The notes below the pieces were generated by a model. That model had not been told where the DNA came from and ran no database searches. It saw only the letters and a list, made by a program, of their open reading frames with translations. The position numbers and the translations under genes are program-made. This document shows, in pieces, positions 51,700-61,466 of a stretch of 64,000 bases of DNA. The stretch is from the NCBI GenBank assembly GCA_963711315.1, contig CAVQDQ010000002.1, forward strand, positions 372,001 through 436,000, in the 5' to 3' direction. Origin of the DNA: PALSA-612 sp963711315 (GTDB taxonomy: Bacteria; Actinomycetota; Thermoleophilia; Gaiellales; Gaiellaceae). Within the stretch, counting starts at the first letter, position 1. The number at the start of each line of letters is the position of its first letter.

Positions 51700-54600
51700 T
51701 CATGTGCTCCTTCCGCCCAGCTGCCAGCCCGCGTCGCCGAACGCGGTCAGGCAGAGGGCCGTCAGCTCGCCCTTCGCGAGCAGTTTGCGCCGCAATGACG
51801 TGATCAGGTCCCCGGCCGCGATCGGCCTCTTGCGCTTCGCGGCGGCGGCGATCTCGGCCGCGATAACGCGTGCCACAGTCGCCGCGCGCTCGCCGAGCAC
51901 CGAGGCTGTGGTGCCGACGACGAGTGCGGCGCCCAGATCCTGGAAACGCGAGACGAAGGTCTGGAGCTCGTCCGTGACGGCGGTCTCGCAACCGAGCAGC
52001 AACACGATCGGAGCGTCGTCCTTCGACGAGCGCACGAAGGTGGGGAGGAGCTGGACGCCGAGACACGTCTCGCCGTCGCCGATCTCGAGCGCGGCCGCCG
52101 CCTGTTCCTTCGTAGTGTGGGAGAGCAGCACGAGCAGCGTGGGGCGCTTTGCGACACCTTCCACCCATTGCTCCCACGTCACCGCGTAGGTCGTCTCGGC
52201 TATCCGGTCGAGCGCCTTCCGGACGCTCGCGATGCCACCCTCCTTCACCTCGTCGACCTTCTTGCTGGCGGCGAAGAGGATTTCGTGCGGAGAGTCGAGC
52301 GTGTCGCGCTCGGTCGTCGGGTCGAGACGGACGGCGATCTCGAAGCCCTCAGGGGCGCCGGCCGAACGCCAGCTACTGCTCCCGACGATTCTGCGCTCGA
52401 TCACCTTCGACAGCCCCCAGAACCCGCTCGGGCAAAACGTTGCCGGATGAAGCTGACCGGTCCTGGCTCATGGCGCTTGCTGCAGGTGCCCGTCTTCAGG
52501 GCGGCCTTCCAGCCGGGGCACAGCGTGGCGTCCTTCGCCGGCGCCGGTAGGTCGTAGACGAGCTCGAGCGGGAAGAAGTCACTGCGTTCGTCGACGAGCA
52601 CCTGTAGCCGATCGAGTGGCCGGCCTGCGAGGCTCGCGACAAGCGGCTCGCCGATCACCGGATAGAGCTCGCAACCCTGGAACACAAGCGCGCGCAGGTC
52701 GTCGACGGCGTCCTCGAGCTTTCTCTGGCGAGACGAGGTGCCGGTCGCGAGGCCCGTCAAGACTTCGAGCAGCTCGCCTTCCCGAACGACGCGTCCCAGG
52801 CGGTCGTCGTCGAAGCCGACGAGATCCTTGTCGGCGATAGCCGTCGTGCCGGCACTCGTGCTGACGATGCCGGCGTCTGCGCCCCCACGGCTGCTGAGGT
52901 CCACGCCGTCGGGCACGATCGTCGCCACCTCGAGGTCGATGCGTGAGCCCGGCGGTGCCTGCGCCGGGTCAGCGAGCACCAACCCGCTCAGCCTTGCCAT
53001 CTGCACGACTCGGTTCTTGTGGTGCACCCGGATCTCGGCGTCGAGGCGCTCCAGGTCGGATGGCAGCTTCACGGCAAACGTCACGCGCCTGCTCGTGCCA
53101 GTGCGAGGAAGGAAGATCGATCCGCTCTGCTGCATCGAGATCGACGGGGCGAGAAACGTGACCGTTAGCTCCTCCATGTCGGCGACCGCGCCGAGCTCCT
53201 CGTCGAACGGACGCCCACCGACTGCCGCGATGGCGCCCTCCTGGTTGGGCCCGATGGCGACCGCGATCTCGTGGACAGCTCCGGCGCGGAACGCAATTGT
53301 CATCGGCTGCTCGGGCTCGGCCGCGTCCGTGACCCAGACGAGGATCCAGCGGGGCGCTGTGGGGCTCGGCGCCTCGGCGCCGCCGTTGGCCTCTACGACC
53401 TCGGACGGGCGTCTGCGTCGGCGGGTCGCACCCGGTGCATGCCCGCCGTTCGCCTCGGCCGACGGCGGCCCGTTGGGAGCTGCCATTTCGGGCGGCGGTG
53501 CCGCCATCAGCATGTCATTGATGAGATCGGAAGGCGGCGCGAGCTCGGGGGCTTTCGGCTCGTCGCCTGCCGGCGTCAGCGGCGGCTCAGCGGTCTTGGC
53601 CCAGCTCGCCGCGGCCCCGATGAAACGGGCCAGGGTCTCTGGATCGCTCGCAATCTCCTGAGCGAGCCGTTCCAGCACTTGTGACAGAGGCGCGCGGCAG
53701 GTCACCCACGCGATCTGGTTCCGCGTCAGGTCGTCGTTCCTCTTGGTCTCGCGCCACGCTTCGAGCAGCCCGTCGACGTCAGGCGCGTAGCCGGCTCCGA
53801 GAACGCTCGCCAGTAGGACCGCATCGTCGCCCGACTGCCGCTCGTTGCGCCCTGCCTGAACGAGCAGGAGGGCGGACACGAGCAGCGAGTCGAAGCGGCT
53901 GCGATCGACCTCCGTCGCCAGTGCGCGATACAGGTCGTCGGCGAGCTTTGCGACCGGCGCGGCCTGATAGGGGTCGTGTTCGGGGAAGCCGCTGCCGAGC
54001 GCGTTTTGCACGAGCTCGCGCTCCGCCGCTGAGACGTCGGCCACGGATGTTGTCCATGTCGAGTGCTCCGCTGCTTCCGGGGTAGACGGCGATGAGAACA
54101 GGACGTCCGAGACAACGCCCTGGACGAAATACCCCTGCCACTCCCGGTCCAGGGCAGGGCGGATCTCCTCCGGCAAGGGGACGATGCGCGCCAGGCCTTC
54201 GTAGATCTGAGCGTCGTCGTCCGGCGAGATGCCCAGAGAGTCGCCTGCTTCTTCTACGAGCACCGCCGCGAGTCGCTCCAGCTCGGCGGCGAGCGGCTCG
54301 CCGCGGCCGTTTCGCGCGAGCGCGACGGCCAGCCAGAACCCGGTCCGGTTTCCGTCGGCCGGGTCGCCGAGGCCCTTCCAGCGTCGTTCGAGCTCGTCCA
54401 CCACCGTGGACGTGTCGATCAGGGTGAGAGCCTGCGCGGCTTCGGAAGCCGAGGCGGAGTCGTCGAGCAGTGTGAGCAGGGGCGCGGCGGCCTGGTCGTC
54501 CTCAGCACGGCCGAGGGCGAGCGCGGCGACCTGCCGCTCCTTGGCCTCGCCGTTCTCGGCGATGCCAACCAAGCGCTGGCGCACGGAGCGGATCGGAACG

Positions 54601-54815
54601 CGGGTGGCGAGCTCGATGACGTCGAGATGCTCCGGCGCCGACCCGTCCTCGAGCGCCCACATCACGTACTCGCGCACCTCGAACCAGCAGTCTGGCTCGA
54701 GTGGCAGCCGCGTCAGCGCGTCGAGCACGGCGAGCCGTGTCGCCGGCGAATCGTCGCGGAGCGCGTCAATGAGCGGCCCCACCGCCGGGCGCCCGAGAGT
54801 CGAGTCGCTGCTCAC
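51700..54815 (-). CDS. HEAT-repeat / CHAT (caspase-like) protease protein, one frameshift
   Basis: A GTG start with AAGGAGGG in front. Residues 1-170 are HEAT-like helical repeats (VGPLIDALRDDSPATRLAVL, ERQVAALALGRAEDDQAAAP). Residues 170-450 are helical, then a Pro/Ala linker with a basic RRRRRP patch. A beta-rich middle domain follows (WILVWVTDAAEPEQPMTIAF, MEELTVTFLAPSISMQQSGS). The CHAT domain starts at LQVLVDERSDFFPLELVYDL. Near the TTTT at 52434-52437 the frame shifts, and the CHAT domain continues SGFWGLSKVIERRIVG, TLLVLLSHTTKEQ (catalytic His, codon 52119-52117) and IVLLLGCETAV (catalytic Cys, codon 51990-51988). About 1030 residues if joined. A GTG at 52404 could restart translation, giving a separate half, but the fold spans the break. 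Confidence 0.82.
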
Positions 54816-54894
54816 ACAACCCTCCTTCCCCCAGCCAGCACTCTACCGCCGCGCCGGAAACGTGAGATGATGTCTGCCTACAGGGGGTGGTGAT

Positions 54895-56049
54895 GTGACG
54901 GAGTTGACCCCTGCGGCGGAGTCGAGAGAAGAGGATCACGGGCGGCGTCCGCAACCGGGGACTGCCCTCTGCCTCTCTGGCGGCGGCTACCGGGCGATGC
55001 TCTTTCACGTCGGTGCTCTCTGGCGGCTCAATGAGGCCGGCTACCTGCCGAGGCTCGAGCGTGTGTCCAGCGTCTCCGGTGGTTCGATCACGGCGGGCGT
55101 GCTGGCGCTCGCGTGGCCAAAGCTCGGCTTCGATGCAGAGGGCATGGCCCAGGGCTTCCAGACCGAAGTGGTCGAGCCACTGAGGAAGCTGGCAGGGAAG
55201 ACGATCGACTTTCCGGCGATCGCGGTCGGCCTGATCACGCCCGGAGTGACGATCGGCGAACGGGTCGCGGCCGCGTACCGGAAGCACCTCTTCGATCGCG
55301 CGACACTGCAGGATCTCCCTGACAGGCCCCGCTTCGTCTTCAACGCGACGAACATCCAGTCGGGAGTCCTGTGGCGCTTCGCCAAGCCGTACATGCGCGA
55401 CTACCGCGTCGGCGAGGTGAAGGCGCCGCAGGTCGATGTCGCCACCGCCGTCGCGGCGTCGTCCGCCTTCCCGCCGTTTCTCTCGCCAGTCGTCCTGAAA
55501 CTCGACGAGGCCGCGTTCACGCCGGGATCGGGCGAGCTGCAGCGTGCGCCGTTCACGACGCGGCCGTACCTCACGGACGGTGGGGTCTACGACAACCTCG
55601 GGCTCGAGACGATCTGGGAGCGGTACGAGACGATCCTCATCTCTGACGGCGGCGGGCACGTGAAGGAGCAGGAGAAGCCGAAGAAGCTGTGGCCGCTCCA
55701 CGCCTTCCGCGTGCTCGGCGTGATCGACAGCCAGGTGCGCGCGTTGCGCAAGCGGTCGGCGATCTCCGACTTCACGGCCGGCCGCCAAAAGGGGACGTAC
55801 TGGGGAATCTGGACGAACATCGCGGACTACGGGCTTCCGTCGACATTGCCGTGCCCACATGACCTGACGCTACGGGTCGCGGCCACGCCGACGAGGCTCG
55901 GCAAGATGGATCGTGCTGTCCAGGAGCGGCTCATCAACTGGGGCTACGCGGTCTGCGATGCGGCGATGCGGCGACACGTCGACCCCGGCTTGCCGGCCGA
56001 TGGCGTGTTCCCTTACCCCGAGGTCGGAGTCGGGTCGGCGTCCGCCTAG
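54895..56049 (+). CDS. Patatin-like phospholipase
   Basis: 384 residues from a GTG. The oxyanion loop is ALCLSGGGYRAMLFHVGAL, the nucleophile elbow VSSVSGGSITAG (S61) and the catalytic Asp is in YLTDGGVYDNLG (D228). The elbow is S-x-S-G-G-S rather than the classical G-x-S-x-G, as in some cPLA2-like patatins. The C-terminal third (WPLHAFRVLGVIDSQVRALR, SAISDFTAGRQKGTYWGIW) is family-typical for actinobacterial members. No signal peptide. It is divergent from the CHAT gene across only 79 bp, so their promoters overlap. It may cut membrane lipids when activated, as CapV does in CBASS. That analogy is inference. Confidence 0.88.
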   Translation: MTELTPAAESREEDHGRRPQPGTALCLSGGGYRAMLFHVGALWRLNEAGYLPRLERVSSVSGGSITAGVLALAWPKLGFDAEGMAQGFQTEVVEPLRKLAGKTIDFPAIAVGLITPGVTIGERVAAAYRKHLFDRATLQDLPDRPRFVFNATNIQSGVLWRFAKPYMRDYRVGEVKAPQVDVATAVAASSAFPPFLSPVVLKLDEAAFTPGSGELQRAPFTTRPYLTDGGVYDNLGLETIWERYETILISDGGGHVKEQEKPKKLWPLHAFRVLGVIDSQVRALRKRSAISDFTAGRQKGTYWGIWTNIADYGLPSTLPCPHDLTLRVAATPTRLGKMDRAVQERLINWGYAVCDAAMRRHVDPGLPADGVFPYPEVGVGSASA

Positions 56050-56089
56050 GCGGAACGGACGGCCGCTCTGCTTACGATCGTCGCCGACC

Positions 56090-56377
56090 ATGGCTTCGTG
56101 GCAAATCGTCTTCTCGGCACGCGAGTACGAGCCGCCTGAAGGGCGCGACGCCGACGTGGGCTGGGGGTGGGACGTCGAGCGGGGTGGAGACCACCGAACG
56201 ATCGGCGTCGAGGTCTCGAGGGCGCTGGCCGCCGCTGACAAGCGTCAGCTCTCGCAGGAGATCCGCGCCGCTCTTCGCTCTCGAGGAAGGTCCGCTGTCG
56301 TCCCGCTGCTCTACCGCGACACGGTTCCGCGCCGCATCGTGCTCGAGCCGGACGGCATCGTCGAGATCGAGGAGTAG
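56090..56377 (+). CDS. Small hypothetical protein
   Basis: 95 residues: MASWQIVFSAREYEPPEGRD, WGWDVERGGDHRTIGVEVSR, QLSQEIRAALRSRGRSAVVP, LLYRDTVPRRIVLEPDGIVE. A compact alpha/beta protein rich in Arg/Glu, with no recognised domain and no membrane segment. It lies 40 bp behind the patatin gene and could be its regulator or partner. Confidence 0.55.
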   Translation: MASWQIVFSAREYEPPEGRDADVGWGWDVERGGDHRTIGVEVSRALAAADKRQLSQEIRAALRSRGRSAVVPLLYRDTVPRRIVLEPDGIVEIEE

Positions 56378-56503
56378 CGCGTCTTAGCCCACGGCGAAGG
56401 AGCTGCTGGTCGCCGGGACGCCTGTACTTGACAACGGGCCCCACCCGTCCGAGTGTAGGTTGCCCAAACGGCAGGCACAGAGCGAACGAGAGGGGAGACG
56501 GCC

Positions 56504-57871
56504 ATGGCAGAAACGATCAAGGAACTCAGCGAGCGGATCAGCGGCGAGGTGATCTCGCCGAGCGACGCGGGCTACGACGAGGCCTGCAAGGTCCTGAACG
56601 CGATGATCGACCGGAGGCCGAGCGTCGTCGTGCGCTGTACCTCGACCGAGGACGTCGTCGCGGCCGTGAACTACGCGCGCGAGAATGACCTCGACCTCGC
56701 CGTGCGCGGCGGTGGCCACAGCGTGCCCGGCTTCGGCACCGCCGACGATGCCGTTGTTGTCGATCTGTCCGGTATGACGGTTGTCCAGGTCGATCCCGAA
56801 GCTCGGACGGCGAGGGCTCAGGGCGGCGCCACCTGGGGCATGTTCAACGACGCGACAGGCGCCCATGGCCTGGCTACGACCGGAGGCGTCGTGTCAACGA
56901 CCGGCGTGGGCGGGCTCACGCTCGGCGGCGGCATCGGGTACCTCTCGCGCGGCGTCGGCCTGTCCTGCGACAACCTCCTTTCGGCCGAGGTCGTCACCGC
57001 CGACGGGCAGACGCTCGTCGCGAGCGAGTCCGAGAACGACGATCTGTTTTGGGCGCTACGCGGCGGCGGCGGGAACTTCGGCGTGGTCGCATCGTTCGAG
57101 TTTCGCCTGCACCCTGTGAAGGACATCTACGGCGGACCGATGTTCTTCGACGCCCAGGATGCGGGCACGGTGCTGCGCGCCTACCGCGAGTTCATCGCCG
57201 ACGCTCCCGAGCAGTTCGGCGGCTTCCCCGCCTGGCAGATCGCGCCACCGCTTCCGTTCATCCCGGAGGAGCGGCACGGGGAGACGATGCTGGCGTTCGT
57301 GTCGTGCTGGGCAGGCCCGCTCGACGAGGCCGAGAGCGTCCTCGCACCGATCCGAGACGCGGCTCCGGTCGTGGCCGAACATGTCGGCCCCATGCCGTAT
57401 CCGGCACTCAACAGCGCCTTCGACGCGCTCTATCCCCCCGGGCTCCAGCACTACTGGAAGGCGAATTTCGTGACCGAGCTCTCCGACGCCGCGATCGAGG
57501 CCCACCTCGAGCATGGCCCCAAGGTTCCGGTCGTGAACTCGACAGTCCACATCTACTCGATCAACGGCGCGTGCCATCGTGTCGCGTCCGACGAGACGGC
57601 GTTCGCCTACCGCGACGCGACGTTCGCGACGGTCATCGTCGGCATCTGGCCGGACCCGGCTGACAACGAGGACAACATCAAATGGGTCCGGGACTACTAC
57701 GACGCGACCGCGCCACTGTCGGAGGAGGGCGGTTACGTCAACTTCATGTCGGGCGACGACCAGGAGCGGATCAAGGCCAACTACAAGGGCAATTACGACC
57801 GCCTTGTCGACGTGAAGCGGAAGTACGACCCCGACAACCTCTTCCACCTGAACCAGAACATCAAGCCGTAG
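56504..57871 (+). CDS. FAD-binding oxidase, berberine-bridge-enzyme-like
   Basis: 455 residues. The PCMH-type FAD domain (36-215) has LAVRGGGHSVPGFGTADDAV, with H72 as the expected site of covalent flavin attachment. GGATWGMFNDATGAHGLATT, GVGGLTLGGGIGYLSRGVGL and ALRGGGGNFGVVASFEF follow. The C-terminal BBE segment is VKRKYDPDNLFHLNQNI. A cysteine in GLSCDNLL lies near where bicovalent enzymes hold flavin, but I cannot confirm it. There is no signal peptide. These enzymes oxidise alcohols or sugars with O2, giving H2O2. The ribosome site is AGAGGGGAGACGGCC. Whether it belongs to the neighbouring signalling genes is unclear. Confidence 0.92.
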   Translation: MAETIKELSERISGEVISPSDAGYDEACKVLNAMIDRRPSVVVRCTSTEDVVAAVNYARENDLDLAVRGGGHSVPGFGTADDAVVVDLSGMTVVQVDPEARTARAQGGATWGMFNDATGAHGLATTGGVVSTTGVGGLTLGGGIGYLSRGVGLSCDNLLSAEVVTADGQTLVASESENDDLFWALRGGGGNFGVVASFEFRLHPVKDIYGGPMFFDAQDAGTVLRAYREFIADAPEQFGGFPAWQIAPPLPFIPEERHGETMLAFVSCWAGPLDEAESVLAPIRDAAPVVAEHVGPMPYPALNSAFDALYPPGLQHYWKANFVTELSDAAIEAHLEHGPKVPVVNSTVHIYSINGACHRVASDETAFAYRDATFATVIVGIWPDPADNEDNIKWVRDYYDATAPLSEEGGYVNFMSGDDQERIKANYKGNYDRLVDVKRKYDPDNLFHLNQNIKP

Positions 57872-57924
57872 GACTCGTTTACCGCGGCGAGGCACCTGTC
57901 ATCGCCGCGTCATCGTCGCCATCG

Positions 57925-60900
57925 ATGCTGGCGAGCATGGATCCGAGAGGAGCCGCTCGCGGGCACGGTCCGTCAGGGCAGGTTGCCTTCTCCGATGCGT
58001 CGGCCTACGCTGACGCTCTGGCAACGACCGTCACTAGCGGGGAGCTTCAGCCGGGCAGTCAACTTGCCGGCTACGAGATCGAAGCGGTCCTCGGGCGCGG
58101 CGGGATGGGCGTCGTGTATCGAGCCTTCGACGCGCGGCTCGGACGGCCGGTCGCGCTCAAGCTGATCGCGCCCGAGAAGGCGCAGGACGAGCGCTTCCGC
58201 GCGCGCTTCCTCGGTGAATCGCAGCTTGCCGCCAGTCTCGATCACTCCAACGTCGTACCGGTCTACGACGCGGGGGAGGCGGATGGCCATCTCTATATCG
58301 CCATGCGATACGTGGAGGGCACGGACCTGCACACGCTCCTCGCGCGTGACGCGCCGCTCGACCCCAAAAGGTCGCTCGCTCTCGTGCGCCAGATCGCGGC
58401 CGCGCTGGACGCCGCCCATGCCCGTGGGCTCGTCCACCGTGACGTGAAGCCGGCGAACATCCTCGTCGTCGAGGAGACGGGCAGAGAGCACTGCTACCTC
58501 TCCGACTTCGGCCTGACGCGAGGCCCCGATCCAGCCGGCTCTCAGAGCGAGCCCGCACATCTCTCGGGCACGGTCGCGTACACGTCCCCCGAGCAGATCA
58601 CGGGCGACGTTGTGACCGGGAGTGCAGATGTCTACTCGCTCGCGTGTGTCCTGTACGAGTGCCTCTCCGGTCATCCGCCGTTTGCGGGTCGGAGGTCCAT
58701 GGCAGTCCTCGTGGCCCATGTACAGGAGCCTCCACCAATTCTGCCGGCTCACCCTGCGCTGGGTCCGGTCCTCTCGAGGGCTCTCGCTAAGGATCCATCG
58801 GATCGTTACGCCACCGCCGGCGAGCTCGTCGAGGAGGCCGTTGCGGCGCTGGGCGGAAAGGAGCTCCCGCCTGAGCTCGACTCCCGCACCCCGTTGGTTG
58901 GCAGAGAGGACGACCTTCGGTGGCTGCGCGAAGTGTGGGAAGGGGCGACGCACGGGAGGGGGCACGTGGCCGTTATCTCTGGGCCGCGGGGCATGGGTAA
59001 GACCCGTCTCGCGGCCGAGCTGGCGCGGGAGGTCCGTGCGCAGGGCGACGAGGTGCGGTACGTGAGCTGCGTCGGAGGTGGCGACTCCGCTGCTACGGCA
59101 CTGGCCGAGGCCGGCGCGATAACGACGCCCGTGCTGCTCGTCATCGACGACGTCGACGCGGCGAATGATGAGCTCCTCGACGCCGTGCGCCATGCCGGCC
59201 GCGCTGTCGCGAGCTCGTCGGCACTCGTGCTCGCCACGTCCCGCACGGCGTTTCCCGGTGTACCGCACAGGGAGCTTCGGCCGCTCGACACAGTCGCGGT
59301 CGCCGAGCTGGCCGGGTCGATTGCCGGGGATGCGGCCGTCGCACTGCCCCTCGATGCAGTGCTCGAGGAGACGGGCGGTGTTCCACTCCGGGTCCACGAG
59401 ATCGTCGCCGAGTGGCTGCGGGCGGACGCAAGCCGCCGTCTTGGAGAGGCTGCGCTGCGTGCCGCGGCCGGCCGTCAAGAGCTGCGGGCAGCGCAGGCCG
59501 AATTGACGAGCAGCGTCGTCGATCTCCAGCAGGCGCTCGGACGCGTCCAGGCAGACGCGGAGGTCGCCGAGCGCGTGTGTCCCTACAAAGGGCTGGCGAG
59601 CTTCGACGTCGGCGATGCCGACGCCTTCTTCGGGCGTGAGCGGGTGGTTGCAGAGCTTGTTGCCCGCCTCCCCGGGGCGACGCTGCTCGGTGTCGTGGGA
59701 CCGTCCGGGAGCGGCAAGTCGTCGATCGTGCGGGCTGGCCTCTCGGCGGCGCTTGCCGGCGGCGCCCTCCCCGGCTCGGAGGACTGGGCTCAGGTCGTGA
59801 TCAGACCGGGAGAGCATCCGCTCGACGAGCTTGCGGGGGCGCGCCGGAGCGAACGCGGGAAGAAGTTGTTGCTCGTCGTCGACCAGCTCGAGGAGGTGTT
59901 CACGTTGTGTCGCGACGACGCCGAGCGCATGGTCTTCCTCGACGCCTTGACCCGACCTGCGCCCGACGAGACGATTGTCGTCGCCGCCCGCGCCGACTTC
60001 TACGGGCGATTCGCTGCTCTGCCCGCACTGGCGTCGCTCCTCGCCGAGAACCATGTGCTCGTGGGTCCCATGAAGGCCGAGGACCTGCGGCGCGCAATCG
60101 AGCTGCCGTCGCGCAAGGCAGGTCTGAGTGTGGAGCCGGCGCTCGTCGACGCCCTCGTCGCCGACGTGGTGGACGAGCCCGGCGGTCTGCCGCTGCTCTC
60201 GACCGCGCTCGTCGAGCTCTGGCAACACCGCGACGGGCGGACGCTGCGGCTGGAGACGTATCGAGGGAGCGGCGGTGTCCGGGGAGCGGTCGCGCGGATC
60301 GCCGAAGAGGCCTACGAGGGCTTCACCCCTGAGCAGCGGGAGACGGCGCGCGCCATCCTCCTCCGGCTGGCCAGCGTGGAGGGCGACGACGCCGTCCGGC
60401 GGCGAGCGCCCCTTTCGGAGCTCGAGCTCGAGGCGAACGAGGATGCCGCGAGAGTTGTGGCCGTGCTCACCGAGAGTCGGCTCGTGACGGTGAGCGAGGA
60501 CGGGCTCGAGGTGGCGCACGAGGCGCTGCTCCGCGAGTGGCCGCGATTGCGGGAATGGCTAGAGGAGGACGCGGAAGGGCGGCGGCTGCACGGCCACCTC
60601 ATCCGGTCGGCGCGCGAGTGGGACGACGCTGGCCGTGACCCGGCCGAGCTCTACCGCGGCGCCCGGCTCGCGGGCGCGCTCGACTGGGCCGGCGATCACG
60701 GGGCTGAGCTGAACGAGCTCGAGAGCGCGTTCGTAGCCGAGAGCCAGGCTGCGGCCGAGGCCGAGAGCCGACGGATTCGCCGGACAAATCGCCGGCTACA
60801 GCTGCTGCTGGCTGGCGCGGTGGTCTTCCTCGTGGCCGCCGTGGCCGGCGGCAGTCTCGCCGTGCTCCAGTCCGTGGAGGCCCGGCGGGAGTCGGATCGC

Positions 60901-61353
60901 GCCGAGCGGGCCGCACGTGTCTCGCAAGCCCTCGCGTTGGCCAGGACTGCGATGGTGAATCACGAGGGCGACAAGGAGGGGAGCATCCTCGCCGCCGTGG
61001 AGGCTGTCGAGGTCACACGTCGGGCAGACGGGATCGTGCTGCCCGAGGCTAGTGAAGCGCTCGCGATCGTACTGGATGTGCCCGTCACCGATGTGCTCAC
61101 TTACGAAGCCGGTGCACCCGCGTATTCGCCCGTCCCCACTGCCTCCATCGAGGGGCTGCTCGCACTAGCCCGCGCAACGGTCCAGCGCCCTATGTCTGAG
61201 GAGGAGTGCCGGTTCTATCTCCGCGTCAAAGCGTGCCCGCGCGCAACGGTGCCGGACCTGGTGGGGAGCACGGAGGAGGTCGCACGCTCCACGCTGGATG
61301 CGGCAGGGTTCCGCATGCTCCTGGCCTTCCCCATGCGCTACGAGCGACCCTGA
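57925..61353 (+). CDS. Ser/Thr protein kinase fused to two ATPase modules, TM helix and half PASTA repeat
   Basis: An intact chain of 1142 residues from the ATG at 57925 (or 57937). The kinase (about 48-310) has GRGGMGVVYRA (57-67), K79, HRDVKPANI (171-179), DFG (194-196) and the APE-like SPEQ. A first P-loop ATPase (about 325-480) has LVGREDDLRWLREVW, SGPRGMGKTRLA (K359) and VLLVIDDVDAAND. A coiled segment (485-545) follows. The nSTAND1 module starts CPYKGLASFDVGDADAFFGR (552), with Walker A GPSGSGKSS (592-600), Walker B LLLVVDQLEEVFTL and VAHEALLREWPRLREWL. One membrane helix (about 960-985, LLLAGAVVFLVAAVAGGSLA) is followed by about 155 outside residues ending in VPDLVGSTEEVARSTLDAAG (from 1109), a single PASTA-like half. 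WD40 repeats, usual in such STAND kinases, are absent. Confidence 0.93.
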   Translation: MLASMDPRGAARGHGPSGQVAFSDASAYADALATTVTSGELQPGSQLAGYEIEAVLGRGGMGVVYRAFDARLGRPVALKLIAPEKAQDERFRARFLGESQLAASLDHSNVVPVYDAGEADGHLYIAMRYVEGTDLHTLLARDAPLDPKRSLALVRQIAAALDAAHARGLVHRDVKPANILVVEETGREHCYLSDFGLTRGPDPAGSQSEPAHLSGTVAYTSPEQITGDVVTGSADVYSLACVLYECLSGHPPFAGRRSMAVLVAHVQEPPPILPAHPALGPVLSRALAKDPSDRYATAGELVEEAVAALGGKELPPELDSRTPLVGREDDLRWLREVWEGATHGRGHVAVISGPRGMGKTRLAAELAREVRAQGDEVRYVSCVGGGDSAATALAEAGAITTPVLLVIDDVDAANDELLDAVRHAGRAVASSSALVLATSRTAFPGVPHRELRPLDTVAVAELAGSIAGDAAVALPLDAVLEETGGVPLRVHEIVAEWLRADASRRLGEAALRAAAGRQELRAAQAELTSSVVDLQQALGRVQADAEVAERVCPYKGLASFDVGDADAFFGRERVVAELVARLPGATLLGVVGPSGSGKSSIVRAGLSAALAGGALPGSEDWAQVVIRPGEHPLDELAGARRSERGKKLLLVVDQLEEVFTLCRDDAERMVFLDALTRPAPDETIVVAARADFYGRFAALPALASLLAENHVLVGPMKAEDLRRAIELPSRKAGLSVEPALVDALVADVVDEPGGLPLLSTALVELWQHRDGRTLRLETYRGSGGVRGAVARIAEEAYEGFTPEQRETARAILLRLASVEGDDAVRRRAPLSELELEANEDAARVVAVLTESRLVTVSEDGLEVAHEALLREWPRLREWLEEDAEGRRLHGHLIRSAREWDDAGRDPAELYRGARLAGALDWAGDHGAELNELESAFVAESQAAAEAESRRIRRTNRRLQLLLAGAVVFLVAAVAGGSLAVLQSVEARRESDRAERAARVSQALALARTAMVNHEGDKEGSILAAVEAVEVTRRADGIVLPEASEALAIVLDVPVTDVLTYEAGAPAYSPVPTASIEGLLALARATVQRPMSEEECRFYLRVKACPRATVPDLVGSTEEVARSTLDAAGFRMLLAFPMRYERP

Positions 61354-61466
61354 CAGGGACGGCACCGTAGTCGTACAGGACCCGGTCCGAGGCGCAAGCA
61401 GTCGTTGTCGGGTCGAAGTGGCGCTCGTGATTGCTCGATACTCGAGGCCCTAGGGCACGAGGTGCC

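Noticed and set aside
52430..52440. Programmed -1 frameshift in the CHAT gene
   Set aside because: The sequence CGT-TTT-GCC does not fit the canonical X-XXY-YYZ slippery heptamer and no downstream structure is evident. A missing base is simpler.
57973..60519. Open frame of 848 codons on the minus strand opposite the kinase-STAND gene
   Set aside because: It is antisense to conserved kinase and ATPase motifs and has Arg/His-rich composition typical of shadow frames in high-GC DNA.
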